In this document: positions 1-8,962 of the stretch, piece by piece
Position numbering within the stretch: position 1 is the first letter of the stretch
How the letters are laid out: each line of letters begins with the position of its first letter
Assembly (NCBI GenBank): GCA_044356555.1
Contig: JBIKWB010000005.1
Span: forward strand, 62,001-126,000
Reading direction: 5' to 3'
Length of the DNA stretch: 64,000 nucleotides
From: Tous-C4FEB sp044356555
GTDB taxonomy: Bacteria; Verrucomicrobiota; Verrucomicrobiia; Opitutales; Opitutaceae
The notes under the pieces: model-generated
What the model saw: the letters and a program-made list of their open reading frames with translations, nothing else
Told to the model about the DNA's origin: nothing
Databases searched by the model: none
Position numbers and translations under genes: made by a program

Positions 1-1190
1 TCACGCGCCTGCGCCAAGTCATCCTTAATCTGATCGGCAACGCGGTGAAGTTCACCGCTCAGGGCGAAATTTATCTCACGGTGCGGAGCATCGCCCCGGC
101 CCTGGTTGGCGGCCTGCGGTTGCATGTTGCGGTGCATGACTCGGGCATCGGCGTGCCGCCCGATCGGCTCGACCGGTTGTTCAAGTCGTTCAGCCAAGTG
201 GATGCCTCGACGACCCGAAATTTCGGCGGCACCGGATTGGGGCTCGCGATCAGCAAACGCCTAGTCGAGCTCATGGGCGGAAAAATCTGGGTCGAGAGCG
301 AAGAAGGCAAAGGCAGCGTGTTTCAGTTTGAGGTCGAACTCGCACCCGCTTCCAAAGGAGGCGAGAGCATGGGGCACGAGGCGGTGACCGGATTCCACGG
401 CCGGCGGGTCCTGATCGTGGATGACAATCCCACCCAATGCCGGGTGCTATGCCTGCAGGCCGTCACCTGGGGATTGATTCCCCGGGCGACCACCTCGGCG
501 CAAGAAGCGCTCGCGTGGATCGAGCGCGGCGAGGCGTTCGATCTCGCCGTGGTTGATCAGCAAATGCCGGATCTCCCGGGGACGGAGCTGGTCGCGCGCC
601 TGCGCGCCACGCGCTCGCCCCTGCAGTTGCCGGTGATCATCTTAACCCGGCTGGGTCAGTCTCTGCCGGTCGGGGCGATCGGCGTGGTGGGATGTTGTCC
701 GAAACCGATCAAGCCGCAGTCTCTGCTCGGGCTGGTGCGCCAAGCTTTCGCCGGAGCGGTCAAGAGCGGGCAACCGACGGCCGTGCTGGACGAGAATATC
801 GCCGGCGCCCACTCGCTGCGGGTGCTTTTGGTCGAGGACAATACGGTGAACCAACGCGTGGCGACATTGATGCTGAAGAAACTTGGCTACACGGCGGATG
901 TCGCCGGAAACGGTCGCGAAGCGGTCGCGGCCGTCGAGCGCCGGGATTACGACATTGTTTTCATGGATCTGCAGATGCCCGAAATGGACGGCTTTGAGGC
1001 GGCGCGGACGATCTGCGCGCGCTGGCCGGCCGGGAAGCGTCCGCGGATTGTGGCAATGACCGCCAACGTTTCCGCCTCCGACCAAGCGGACTGTGCCGAG
1101 GCCGGCATGGACGGATTTACGAGCAAGCCGGTGCAGATGCAGCATATGAGGGAAGTGCTTCTCGCGACGCCGGCGAGGATCGCCGTTTGA
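1..1190 (+). CDS. Hybrid sensor histidine kinase with two receiver domains (5' end outside window)
   Basis: The reading frame is open from base 3, so the gene begins outside the window. What remains starts inside the ATPase domain at the N box (NLIGNAVKFT). The G1 box DSGIG, the F box and the G2 box GGTGLGLAIS follow. Two receiver domains come next: REC1 begins at RRVLIVDD with phosphoacceptor Asp in VVDQQMP, and REC2 begins at LRVLLVEDN with Asp in FMDLQMP and the conserved Lys in TSKP. The protein should autophosphorylate on a His upstream of the window and relay to these Asp residues. No Hpt domain is seen at the C-terminus, so any onward relay would use a separate Hpt protein. The sensor part and signal cannot be known from this piece. 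Confidence 0.93.
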   Translation, partial: TRLRQVILNLIGNAVKFTAQGEIYLTVRSIAPALVGGLRLHVAVHDSGIGVPPDRLDRLFKSFSQVDASTTRNFGGTGLGLAISKRLVELMGGKIWVESEEGKGSVFQFEVELAPASKGGESMGHEAVTGFHGRRVLIVDDNPTQCRVLCLQAVTWGLIPRATTSAQEALAWIERGEAFDLAVVDQQMPDLPGTELVARLRATRSPLQLPVIILTRLGQSLPVGAIGVVGCCPKPIKPQSLLGLVRQAFAGAVKSGQPTAVLDENIAGAHSLRVLLVEDNTVNQRVATLMLKKLGYTADVAGNGREAVAAVERRDYDIVFMDLQMPEMDGFEAARTICARWPAGKRPRIVAMTANVSASDQADCAEAGMDGFTSKPVQMQHMREVLLATPARIAV

Positions 1191-1270
1191 TGGCCGGTGG
1201 GGAGGCGCGGCCTGTTGCCGTGAAAAACGTGGTTTGCGCTCGGCTGAGCTCGTTTTCAACCTTGGTCACC

Positions 1271-2155
1271 ATGCGTCACCCCTTCGTCATTGTGGCTGTG
1301 TTTCTGAGCCTTGTTTCATCCGGGCGTTCCGCCGAAACGTGGCGACCGCTTTGGAACGGCCGCGATTTGAGCGGCTGGTCGACATGGCTCGCGCGGCCGC
1401 ACGCGAGCACGGTGCTGCCGGGCGAGGCGCGGGATGCGAAGGGCAATTTCACGCAGGTGCTCGGCGGCGGGCGCGACCCGCTGGCCGTGTTCACCGTGGT
1501 GGACGTGGACGGGCAACCGGCGATCCGGATCTCGGGGCAAGTGTTTGGCGAGCTGCGCACGCAGGCGGCGTTTTCAAATTATCACCTGCGGTTGCAGTTC
1601 AAATGGGGCGAAAAGAAATGGGCGCCGCGCGACAAACCTGAGACGCCCCGGGACAGCGGTTTGTTGTATCACGTGCACGCGGAGTCCGGCTCGGAGGGGC
1701 GCACGTGGTCGCGCTCGACGGAGTTGCAGATTCAGGAGCGCGACGTGGGCGATCTCTACGCGGTGGGATCGTTTGTGTTTGTGCGGTCGGCGTTGCGCGC
1801 GGGGACGGGCAAGGCCGGAGCGCGGGCGATTTTCGATTATGATCCTAAGGCGGCTTGGCACGTTTTTGCACAAGTTCCGGGCGCGGAGGGACGCTGCGTC
1901 AAGCAGCCCGACAACGAGAAACCGACGGGTGAGTGGAACACGATCGAGTTGGTCTGCTTCGGCGAAGACAGCATTCACATCGTGAACGGGAAAGTGGTGA
2001 TGCGGCTGCACCGCACGGTGCGCCTCGATACGCCGACGCCGCAGACGGTGACGTCGGGTCCGCTGATTCTGCAATCGGAGGGCGCGGAGATTTTCTACCG
2101 CGCGATCGAGTTGCGTCCGATCTCGGCGGTGCCGGCGGAATGGGCGGAGTGGTGA
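1271..2155 (+). CDS. Secreted DUF1080 (3-keto-disaccharide hydrolase-type) protein
   Basis: A 294-residue protein starting at the ATG at 1271, which gives a clean signal peptide (MRHPFVIVAVFLSLVSSGRSA). The frame is also open upstream but that part does not look like protein. The family hallmark FxxLWNGRDLSGW-type start is seen as WRPLWNGRDLSGW just after the signal peptide, followed by DSGLLYHV and the C-terminal EIFYRAIELRPI strand. DUF1080 is a concanavalin-like beta-sandwich common in secreted proteins of Verrucomicrobiota and Planctomycetota. Some members cleave 3-keto-glycosides. The substrate here is unknown. It lies 80 bases after the sensor kinase on the same strand, and converges with the DUF5069 gene. 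Confidence 0.85.
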   Translation: MRHPFVIVAVFLSLVSSGRSAETWRPLWNGRDLSGWSTWLARPHASTVLPGEARDAKGNFTQVLGGGRDPLAVFTVVDVDGQPAIRISGQVFGELRTQAAFSNYHLRLQFKWGEKKWAPRDKPETPRDSGLLYHVHAESGSEGRTWSRSTELQIQERDVGDLYAVGSFVFVRSALRAGTGKAGARAIFDYDPKAAWHVFAQVPGAEGRCVKQPDNEKPTGEWNTIELVCFGEDSIHIVNGKVVMRLHRTVRLDTPTPQTVTSGPLILQSEGAEIFYRAIELRPISAVPAEWAEW

Positions 2156-2177
2156 GGCGGCGCGGCGGGCGCCGCGC

Positions 2178-2693
2178 TCAGGGCGTGCCGGCTTTAATTT
2201 CGTCCAGATAACCTTCGTCAAAGGCAATGGCGGTGAAGGCGCTGTTGATGCGGGGGTCGGGCGGGACGCCGCCGTAGAGCTGCCGCACCATCCACGAGAA
2301 TCCGCGGTGCATGGGGAAACCGGGTTTGCCGATATTCGGTGCGAGCTCGTTCCAGGCCGCGACCTTTTCCGCGCTGTAGGGGCGCCGCTGACGAAACCAA
2401 TCTGCCACGACCGCATCATCGCCGTTGGAGCGGGTGATCACGTCGAGGATCTCGTCCTTCGAGAGTTCAAAGTGCCCGAGGAAAACTCCGTCGGTGGCGA
2501 GCGGGTGACAAAAAGGGCGGACGAAGTCCGGATCGAGGGTGCCGGCTAAATGGTGGCGGGCCTTGTCGATGAACCGGGGCAACCACACGCAGTCCGCCAA
2601 CCGCGCGGTGGGGCGCCGTAGGTTGAGGCGTTTCACCGCCGCGTTGCTCGGCGCTGAGGGAGTCGGGGCTGAGTCGGGGGGCGGCTGGCTCAT
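2178..2693 (-). CDS. DUF5069 family protein
   Basis: A 171-residue cytoplasmic protein. The start at 2693 (MSQPPPDSAP) is preferred over an ATG 12 codons upstream because the protein then begins with a short Pro/Ser/Ala-rich tail before the conserved part. The sequence LRRPTARLADCVWLPRFIDKAR matches the usual opening of DUF5069 proteins, which have an LPR-(M/I)-DK-R core. No enzymatic motif is recognised and the family function is not established. It converges on the DUF1080 gene with only 22 bases between the stops, and this gap holds a short GC-rich inverted repeat without a T-tract. Confidence 0.7.
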   Translation of the reverse strand: MSQPPPDSAPTPSAPSNAAVKRLNLRRPTARLADCVWLPRFIDKARHHLAGTLDPDFVRPFCHPLATDGVFLGHFELSKDEILDVITRSNGDDAVVADWFRQRRPYSAEKVAAWNELAPNIGKPGFPMHRGFSWMVRQLYGGVPPDPRINSAFTAIAFDEGYLDEIKAGTP

Positions 2694-2847
2694 GGGCAGA
2701 ACCAAAAGATCAGCGCGTCGGGCTGGCAAGTTTGGCGTGCGAGCGATTGGGTGGGGATTCTTCGTTCGCAGCCTGGCGCGGAGAGGCCGGCGGCCGGCAA
2801 TCTTTCAGACATGAATTCCTCTGCGACTCGAGAGTTAGGCTCCGGTT

Positions 2848-3285
2848 TCATTTCTTCAGCCTCTCCGTTAATTCCCATAGGGCGACGCGGTTTGAATCAA
2901 AAGCTAGTATACGAGGCGCAACTAACGCAGGCACCCACTGATATTGTTCGTGCTCCCATGAAATAGCCAAAACATCGCCTTCGACCGCTACGGCAAAAGA
3001 GTGTTCAGGAATGACAAAAATGTCGGAATGCCAGTGCTCCGAGCCTTTAAAATGGCATCGCGGTATCGAGGCTTTGGAATCGAGCGCAAGCCAGCTGCCG
3101 TCGCGGATGCCGGCCTCTTCAGACGCCTCACGCTTAGCTGCCGACAATGGATCTTCGCGATCCTCCCCGCCACCAGCTATGAACTGCCAAACATTCCCGT
3201 TAGACCGTCTGAAGACAGCCACCAGAAGCTCGCCGGATTGAAAGCGGTAGGGGATTGCCAAGACTTGATAAGGAGCGCGTGCCAT
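2848..3285 (-). CDS. Nudix hydrolase, NudB-like
   Basis: A 145-residue Nudix pyrophosphatase. The Nudix box fits the G-x5-E-x7-REUxEExGU consensus exactly (GGGEDRE...REASEEAGI). The start MARAPYQVLAIPYR at 3285 is typical of a small group related to dihydroneopterin-triphosphate/dATP pyrophosphatases, and the C-terminal YQWV...SNRVALWEL also fits that group. An in-frame ATG 12 codons upstream is possible. The likely role is hydrolysis of a nucleoside-diphosphate-linked substrate, which cannot be named from sequence. The gene is visibly less GC-rich than its neighbours (for example AAAAGCTAGTATACGA near its 3' end), which suggests acquisition from outside. Confidence 0.85.
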   Translation of the reverse strand: MARAPYQVLAIPYRFQSGELLVAVFRRSNGNVWQFIAGGGEDREDPLSAAKREASEEAGIRDGSWLALDSKASIPRCHFKGSEHWHSDIFVIPEHSFAVAVEGDVLAISWEHEQYQWVPALVAPRILAFDSNRVALWELTERLKK

Positions 3286-3399
3286 TTTGATCTTCTGCCC
3301 AACAAGGTTATTCTGCTGCACCGCGCTTTGCCGGGTGAATTGCGATAACCCTCATCGAAAGAGGTTTTTGTGGTTCGACGTACAAAAATTTATGTCACC

Positions 3400-4194
3400 T
3401 CAGTGCTTCGTCGCGGTTGATCCGGTGTTTACTGGGGCGTCCGTCCGGTTGCCTTCGCCGAGTTTGCGGCGGAAGAGGTCGATCGCGAGGCGGTAGCAGG
3501 TGAGGGCGAGTTCGGGGTCGTAGCGGTGGCCTTCGTCGCGGAGGAAGGCGTGGGCGCCGTTGAATTCGTGCCAAGTGAAATTCGCGCCGGCGGCGGCGAG
3601 GGCGGCGTAAACTTTGGCGCGGCCTTCGGCGGGGACGTGCGGGTCTTGGCGGCCCCAGATCATGAGCAGCTCGGCCTTTATCTCCGGGATGCGGGCAAGC
3701 GTGCCGTCGTTCATGCCGGCGCCGAGGGTGCCTTGGTGGATGTCGGTCGCGTAGAAACAGGTGGCGGCGAGCACGTCGGGGTTCATCGCGGCACGGAAGG
3801 CGAGGTGGCCGCCGATGCAGATGCCGATGACGCCGAGGGCGCCGGTGCAGGCGGCGTGGGTCTTAAGAAAATCGAGGACGGCGCGGGCGTCGGTGTCGTA
3901 AGCGGTGATGGGCTTGGCAGTCTTCAGGGCGTTGCCGCGGTCGGCGCCGGCTTGGTCGTAGGCGAGCACGGTACCGGCGGGTTCGTATTCGTGGTAGATC
4001 TCAGGCACGAGGACGACGAAGCCGTGGCCGGCGAGCAGCGTGGCGGTGCGGCGGATGGGGCCGGTGACTTGGAAGATTTCCGAGTAGAGCAGAATGCCGG
4101 GAAAGCGGCCGGGGGCTTGCGGGCGGAAGAGGTGTGACCGCATGGGGCCGGTGGGCGTGGATAGTTCGATGGATTCGGGTTCGCGGAGTGTCAT
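3400..4194 (-). CDS. Dienelactone hydrolase family protein
   Basis: A 264-residue alpha/beta hydrolase without a signal peptide. The Cys-Asp-His triad of the dienelactone hydrolase family is visible: Cys126 in GICIGGH, Asp184 in WGRQDPHV and His215 in NGAHAF. The oxyanion-associated Glu is in SEIFQV near residue 39. The nucleophile is Cys rather than Ser, as in true dienelactone hydrolases. Such enzymes open lactone or ester bonds, classically in chlorocatechol degradation. No aromatic pathway is encoded nearby, so the real substrate is open. Confidence 0.88.
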   Translation of the reverse strand: MTLREPESIELSTPTGPMRSHLFRPQAPGRFPGILLYSEIFQVTGPIRRTATLLAGHGFVVLVPEIYHEYEPAGTVLAYDQAGADRGNALKTAKPITAYDTDARAVLDFLKTHAACTGALGVIGICIGGHLAFRAAMNPDVLAATCFYATDIHQGTLGAGMNDGTLARIPEIKAELLMIWGRQDPHVPAEGRAKVYAALAAAGANFTWHEFNGAHAFLRDEGHRYDPELALTCYRLAIDLFRRKLGEGNRTDAPVNTGSTATKH

Positions 4195-4239
4195 GGGAGT
4201 AGTGGGCGACGCGCTAGGGGCGAAAGGTGGTGGGCGTGA

Positions 4240-4372
4240 CGAAGAAGGAGAACAGGAACGGAGACTACGAAGAATACGAAAGACACGGAGTTCGGAGAGG
4301 GAATTGCAGAGGGATCGGAAAGGAGTCCACCGAACACACGGAACACACGGAAAATTTCTGATACGGCTACGA
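4240..4372. repeat. Low-complexity intergenic element with short A-rich direct repeats
   Basis: The 250-base gap between the hydrolase start and the DUF1080 gene holds purine-rich, lower-GC sequence. It contains a tandem GAACACACG direct repeat near 4333-4350 and stretches such as ACTACGAAGAATACGAAAGACACGGA. On the minus strand this reads as runs of Phe/Val/Arg, a pattern I associate with spurious ORFs in intergenic repeats of environmental bacteria. No protein is supported here. Confidence 0.35.
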
Positions 4373-4394
4373 TGTGGCTGGATTTGAGGGGCAC

Positions 4395-4424
4395 AAAAAA
4401 GGCCCGGGCGGTGAAGCGCGGGCC
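4395..4424 (-). terminator. Rho-independent terminator of the DUF1080 gene
   Basis: On the minus strand GGCCCGCGC, a six-base loop and GCCCGGGCC form a 9-bp stem with one mismatch, directly followed by six T. It lies about 20 bases after the stop codon of the upstream gene at 4446. Confidence 0.8.
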
Positions 4425-4445
4425 GGGGACGAGTGGGAATTTATC

Positions 4446-5645
<1,200 letters not shown>

Positions 5646-6308
5646 GGGGTTAGGAAAGAGGGGAGTCTTGCTCGAGACGAGTGCGGCGCAACTTTTAGTG
5701 GAGTCCCCGGCTCGTAGGGGCTCCAGTTTGTCTGAGTTAGATCGTGAGGGCGGAAAGCGTAGTTTTTTGCCGGGAGGAGGTTTTCAAACCCTCCCGATTG
5801 ACGCTACATTGTTAATGCAAATTTAGAGCGTGGTTTGGAGCATTGCTTCGCGGATGGTGAAAGTAAAATTTGCGACCGCGCAAAAAGCGCGGATTTTTAC
5901 CACGCCGATTGTTTTCGGCTGCGATTGGCTAGCCGGAGCATCTCGGTCAGGCGCCAACCTGTATCGCCAACGGCGCCCTGACTTGGCCGAGGCGGCACCG
6001 CGGGTTCATGACGGCGGAGTTCTCAGGATTCCAAGGCTAAGGTTTTTCTCAAACGGGACTTTGGTTTGAGGGGCCGTCGCCCGAGCCTCCTCGGAAACTT
6101 TACGCAATCCCTGAGGGGTGCCCTATAACCTGCGACGCCTTCTCGGCGAAGTCGGTGGAGAACTGATAATAACCCAGTAAATGAATGTTTTCTCGCTGGG
6201 CGTTAGGGAGCGGGTCGAAACATGTCCGCTGGTCTAATAAGCATCGACTTGATCGGCATCGCATCTTGACGTGCGAGCAATCTCAGTTGTCGTAAGAGGG
6301 ATTCCAGA
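5646..6308. other. Non-coding gap with an imperfect hairpin; no gene recognised
   Basis: About 660 bases separate the divergent DUF1080 and ParA genes. No convincing protein is seen on either strand. An imperfect stem-loop lies at 5942-5991, with CAGGCGCC pairing with GGCGCCCTG around a loop and CTCGG/CCGAG extending the stem. I found no match to tRNA, tmRNA, SRP RNA or RNase P signatures. The ParA start at 6309 has an AGAGGG ribosome-binding site about 10 bases upstream. Promoters for both genes must lie here, but none stands out. Confidence 0.4.
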
Positions 6309-7211
6309 ATGGCCCGCAAAATCTCCTTCATTAACTACAAGGGTGGAGTCGGAAAGACCTCGCTGATAGTCAATACGGCCGCGGCCCTAGCTAAGCTGGG
6401 TAAACGGGTTCTTTTGTTCGATTTTGATACCCAGTCTAATGCCAGCATTTGGTTGATGCGTTTGGAGCGATGGAACAAGGTAAACGCGGACGGCACCGGG
6501 GCAATTTTTTCAATCTTTGATCCTGGTCGGGCCCAAGTTAAAGACATTATAATCAAGGATGTGGTCGAAGACAAGACGGGCATTAAGTTGTTGCCCGGTT
6601 TGGATCTGGTGCCGACAAGTTTCAACCTGGTTGATTTGGAAAGCGAGTACACCGGGGATCCAAAACGGCCGCCATATCTTCAATTTTACGAGCAGGTGGC
6701 TGCTATCGAGAGCAATTACGACTTCATCCTCTTTGATTGCCCGCCGAATATCCTGCGCGCCTCTCAATGCGGTGTCTTCACCTCGAACGAAATATACGTC
6801 CCGGCCAATCCCGATGCGTTGAGCCTGATTGGATTTACGTTATTGGTGGAGAAGCTGCATAAGTTCCATCAGACATCGGCCAGCTTTCGGAAAGCGGCAA
6901 TGGGGACTCCGGCGCAAGTCCAAGGGGTGATCTTTAACTCGATCAAGACCGGGGTCGACATTGAGGTGCCTAAAATGCGCATGCAGTTGCGGCTGAATCA
7001 ATTCAAAGCGGCGAAGCGCGCCGCTCCTACCGCCAAGATATTTACCACCCAGATTCGCGACGCGATGATTGTCCGTCGGGCGGTTGCTTTGGGGTTGCCG
7101 GTTGCCTTGGTGAGCGTGGAAGGGGCTGACGTCGGACCAAGTGCGGACAACGTGGTCAACGACTACCGTAAACTTGGAAGTGAGATCATTCAGCAAAATC
7201 CGTCGTCCTAA
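6309..7211 (+). CDS. ParA/MinD-type P-loop ATPase (orphan, no ParB)
   Basis: A 300-residue ATPase. It shows the deviant Walker A motif KGGVGKTS (residues 11-18, signature Lys11 and catalytic Lys16), the Walker A' strand VLLFDFDTQSNAS (Asp38, Asp40) and Walker B FILFDCPP near residues 139-146. This family dimerises on ATP and binds DNA or membrane to position plasmids, chromosomes, chemoreceptors or organelle-like cargo. No C-terminal MinD-like membrane helix is seen, so nucleoid binding is more likely than membrane binding. No parB or parS-type gene is adjacent. Instead it is followed 14 bases later by an unrecognised protein that is the likely partner or cargo adaptor. Confidence 0.92.
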   Translation: MARKISFINYKGGVGKTSLIVNTAAALAKLGKRVLLFDFDTQSNASIWLMRLERWNKVNADGTGAIFSIFDPGRAQVKDIIIKDVVEDKTGIKLLPGLDLVPTSFNLVDLESEYTGDPKRPPYLQFYEQVAAIESNYDFILFDCPPNILRASQCGVFTSNEIYVPANPDALSLIGFTLLVEKLHKFHQTSASFRKAAMGTPAQVQGVIFNSIKTGVDIEVPKMRMQLRLNQFKAAKRAAPTAKIFTTQIRDAMIVRRAVALGLPVALVSVEGADVGPSADNVVNDYRKLGSEIIQQNPSS

Positions 7212-7225
7212 AATCAACCACTGCT

Positions 7226-8074
7226 ATGTCTGCTCCACGAGCTACCGCTAAAGAATGGGATGAAATCCGAAAGGCATTTGCGGGATCGATCATGATTGAT
7301 ACCCAGATCACCAGCTTGGCGCAAAATCTAGACGGGGCTGATTGGCCAATGAAGGGAAAAGATGAGACCCCTGCAAAATACGTCGATCTGACCTTTGCCG
7401 AAGTTCAAGAAATGCTCGTTTTGAAAGGTCAGCCGACTGAGCGATTTGACCAATTGATTGCTATTTTGCGTGAGACTCTGGCTTTCGACGACCCCTTTGG
7501 CGACATGGTTGAGCAAACCGCAGAGTCGACCGCCAAGGATAACACGCTGCTAAAGAACCTTACGAAACTGGGCATCCCGGGAGATTTCCCGATAAAGCTA
7601 ACTGCGCTGAATTCAGATACGCTCGAATTTTGCCGCCTCGAAAAACTCGCTACCTTGCAAGAATTTGCGATTTTTGCCCAAGGTATGTCACAAAATGTCA
7701 TCGTGGGAGGGGATTTCAGGAAGCTACTTAACTCTCTTTCGCATATTGATGAATCCGCGTTGAGCGAGATTTTGCCTTTTCGGATGGGGGCGAAGGGACT
7801 GCATTTGGTAGAAGCTCTAGCGCAGGCAACTAAACAACCGGATCCATTCGCACATGCGGAAGCGGCGAAAATGTGGTTCGGCGAGGAATTTGCGATTTTA
7901 GCCAGGGACTCGTCTTCACCCGGAGTATTGGCGCGCCATTTTGTGGTGCTCGGGAATCCAGCACTTGAACAAAAGGCTGCCGCATTGCTCAAACCTCGAT
8001 CTAAAGGCGGAAAATCCAGCCCAGACGGAAAATCAGGCTTCTTCGGGGCACTTTCGCGTCTTTTCAAGAAGTAA
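7226..8074 (+). CDS. Unrecognised protein coupled to ParA
   Basis: A 282-residue protein with no signal peptide or membrane segment. I do not recognise a family. The first third is mixed. The middle (residues about 105-220) looks all-helical, with short repeated units such as LTKLGIPGDFP, FCRLEKLATLQEFAIFAQ and RKLLNSLSHIDES, reminiscent of helix-hairpin-helix arrays. A Ser/Gly/Lys linker then leads to a short amphipathic C-terminal helix, GFFGALSRLFKK, which looks like a membrane- or partner-binding tail. It starts 14 bases after parA, so it is very probably co-transcribed and may be the ATPase's cargo adaptor or activator. The start is assigned to the only ATG in register with this sequence. 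Its ribosome-binding site is weak. Confidence 0.8.
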   Translation: MSAPRATAKEWDEIRKAFAGSIMIDTQITSLAQNLDGADWPMKGKDETPAKYVDLTFAEVQEMLVLKGQPTERFDQLIAILRETLAFDDPFGDMVEQTAESTAKDNTLLKNLTKLGIPGDFPIKLTALNSDTLEFCRLEKLATLQEFAIFAQGMSQNVIVGGDFRKLLNSLSHIDESALSEILPFRMGAKGLHLVEALAQATKQPDPFAHAEAAKMWFGEEFAILARDSSSPGVLARHFVVLGNPALEQKAAALLKPRSKGGKSSPDGKSGFFGALSRLFKK

Positions 8075-8134
8075 CCTTGCCGTGTTGTAAAAGCTCGCTA
8101 CTCGGAATGGTCGCGTGATGAACGCGATCCTTTC

Positions 8135-8830
8135 ATGGCCGATCCTTTAGATCCACGATTCGCTTCGACCCGTCCGGGTTCAGTTCCTCCCGTCTTGGCC
8201 TTGCCTCGGCGCCGCGGTTTGACCCGTGGACCGCTGGAGATTTCTGAGGCGTCGGTGGCCGCCCGCCAATCTATTCAAGCGATCGTATCTGCGACGCGGT
8301 CTCCTTTTGGGATTCCGGTTCGTTTGGGTGATTCGCAAATTGCCGATCTTGAGCGCTCGATGCGCAGTTTGGAGCTTAAACTGGCTGAACGTGAGCGCAT
8401 CATCGGAGAAACCGAGAAGCGTCTCGCTGAGCGTGAGCGAGAACTCTACGAGCTTGAGGCCCTGCTTTTGGCCCGTGAGAAGCTGCTGGCCGCGTCGCGT
8501 CATTCTACTCCTGCCGCGCCGATCTCCGCTGAAGAGAAGGCCGCCCTCGTCCAGTTGCGGGACGAATTGGATCGGCAACAATTGAATTTGGCCGAGGCAA
8601 AGCAGGCGATCAAAGACCGGGAGCAATTTTTGGATGAGAGCGAGTCCAAGCTGTTCGAGAAGGTGCAATCCCAGCAGGAAAAGGAAATCCAGCTTGATCA
8701 GAAGGCCGACGATCTGCGGGCTCGAGAGAGAAAATTGCGCGAGGCCCAGGCTGAACGCGATCCCCGCGCGGCGGCGGCCTTAAAGGCCGAAGATGAAGCC
8801 GCCCGCGTCCGGGACGAATTTAACGAGTGA
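8135..8830 (+). CDS. Coiled-coil protein in the ParA cluster
   Basis: A 231-residue cytoplasmic protein. The first 60 residues are Pro/Arg-rich and probably disordered. Two long heptad-rich, highly charged coiled coils follow, about residues 68-125 (LKLAERERIIGETEKRLAER) and 138-225, separated by a Ser/Thr/Pro hinge. It has no catalytic motif. Such proteins often act as scaffolds or filament-forming partners, which fits a ParA positioning system, but this is inference from context only. It lies 60 bases after the preceding gene on the same strand. Confidence 0.8.
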   Translation: MADPLDPRFASTRPGSVPPVLALPRRRGLTRGPLEISEASVAARQSIQAIVSATRSPFGIPVRLGDSQIADLERSMRSLELKLAERERIIGETEKRLAERERELYELEALLLAREKLLAASRHSTPAAPISAEEKAALVQLRDELDRQQLNLAEAKQAIKDREQFLDESESKLFEKVQSQQEKEIQLDQKADDLRARERKLREAQAERDPRAAAALKAEDEAARVRDEFNE

Positions 8831-8962
8831 TATCTCATTTCCCAAGCAGGCATCAGGCGCGAAAACGGTGGAGGAATCTCGCGTTGACCTGTTCCATCGA
8901 CTGCTCGAATTTCGGTGCAACATTTGTTTCTCCCGGCCGTCAATGAGGGCGGTATATTTATT

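Noticed and set aside
5820..6240. Possible tRNA or tmRNA in the gap before parA
   Set aside because: No T-loop GTTCRANYC consensus, acceptor stem or CCA end could be found.
8875..8962. Promoter with TTGACC before the barrel gene
   Set aside because: A good -35-like box exists but no matching -10 element at the right distance.
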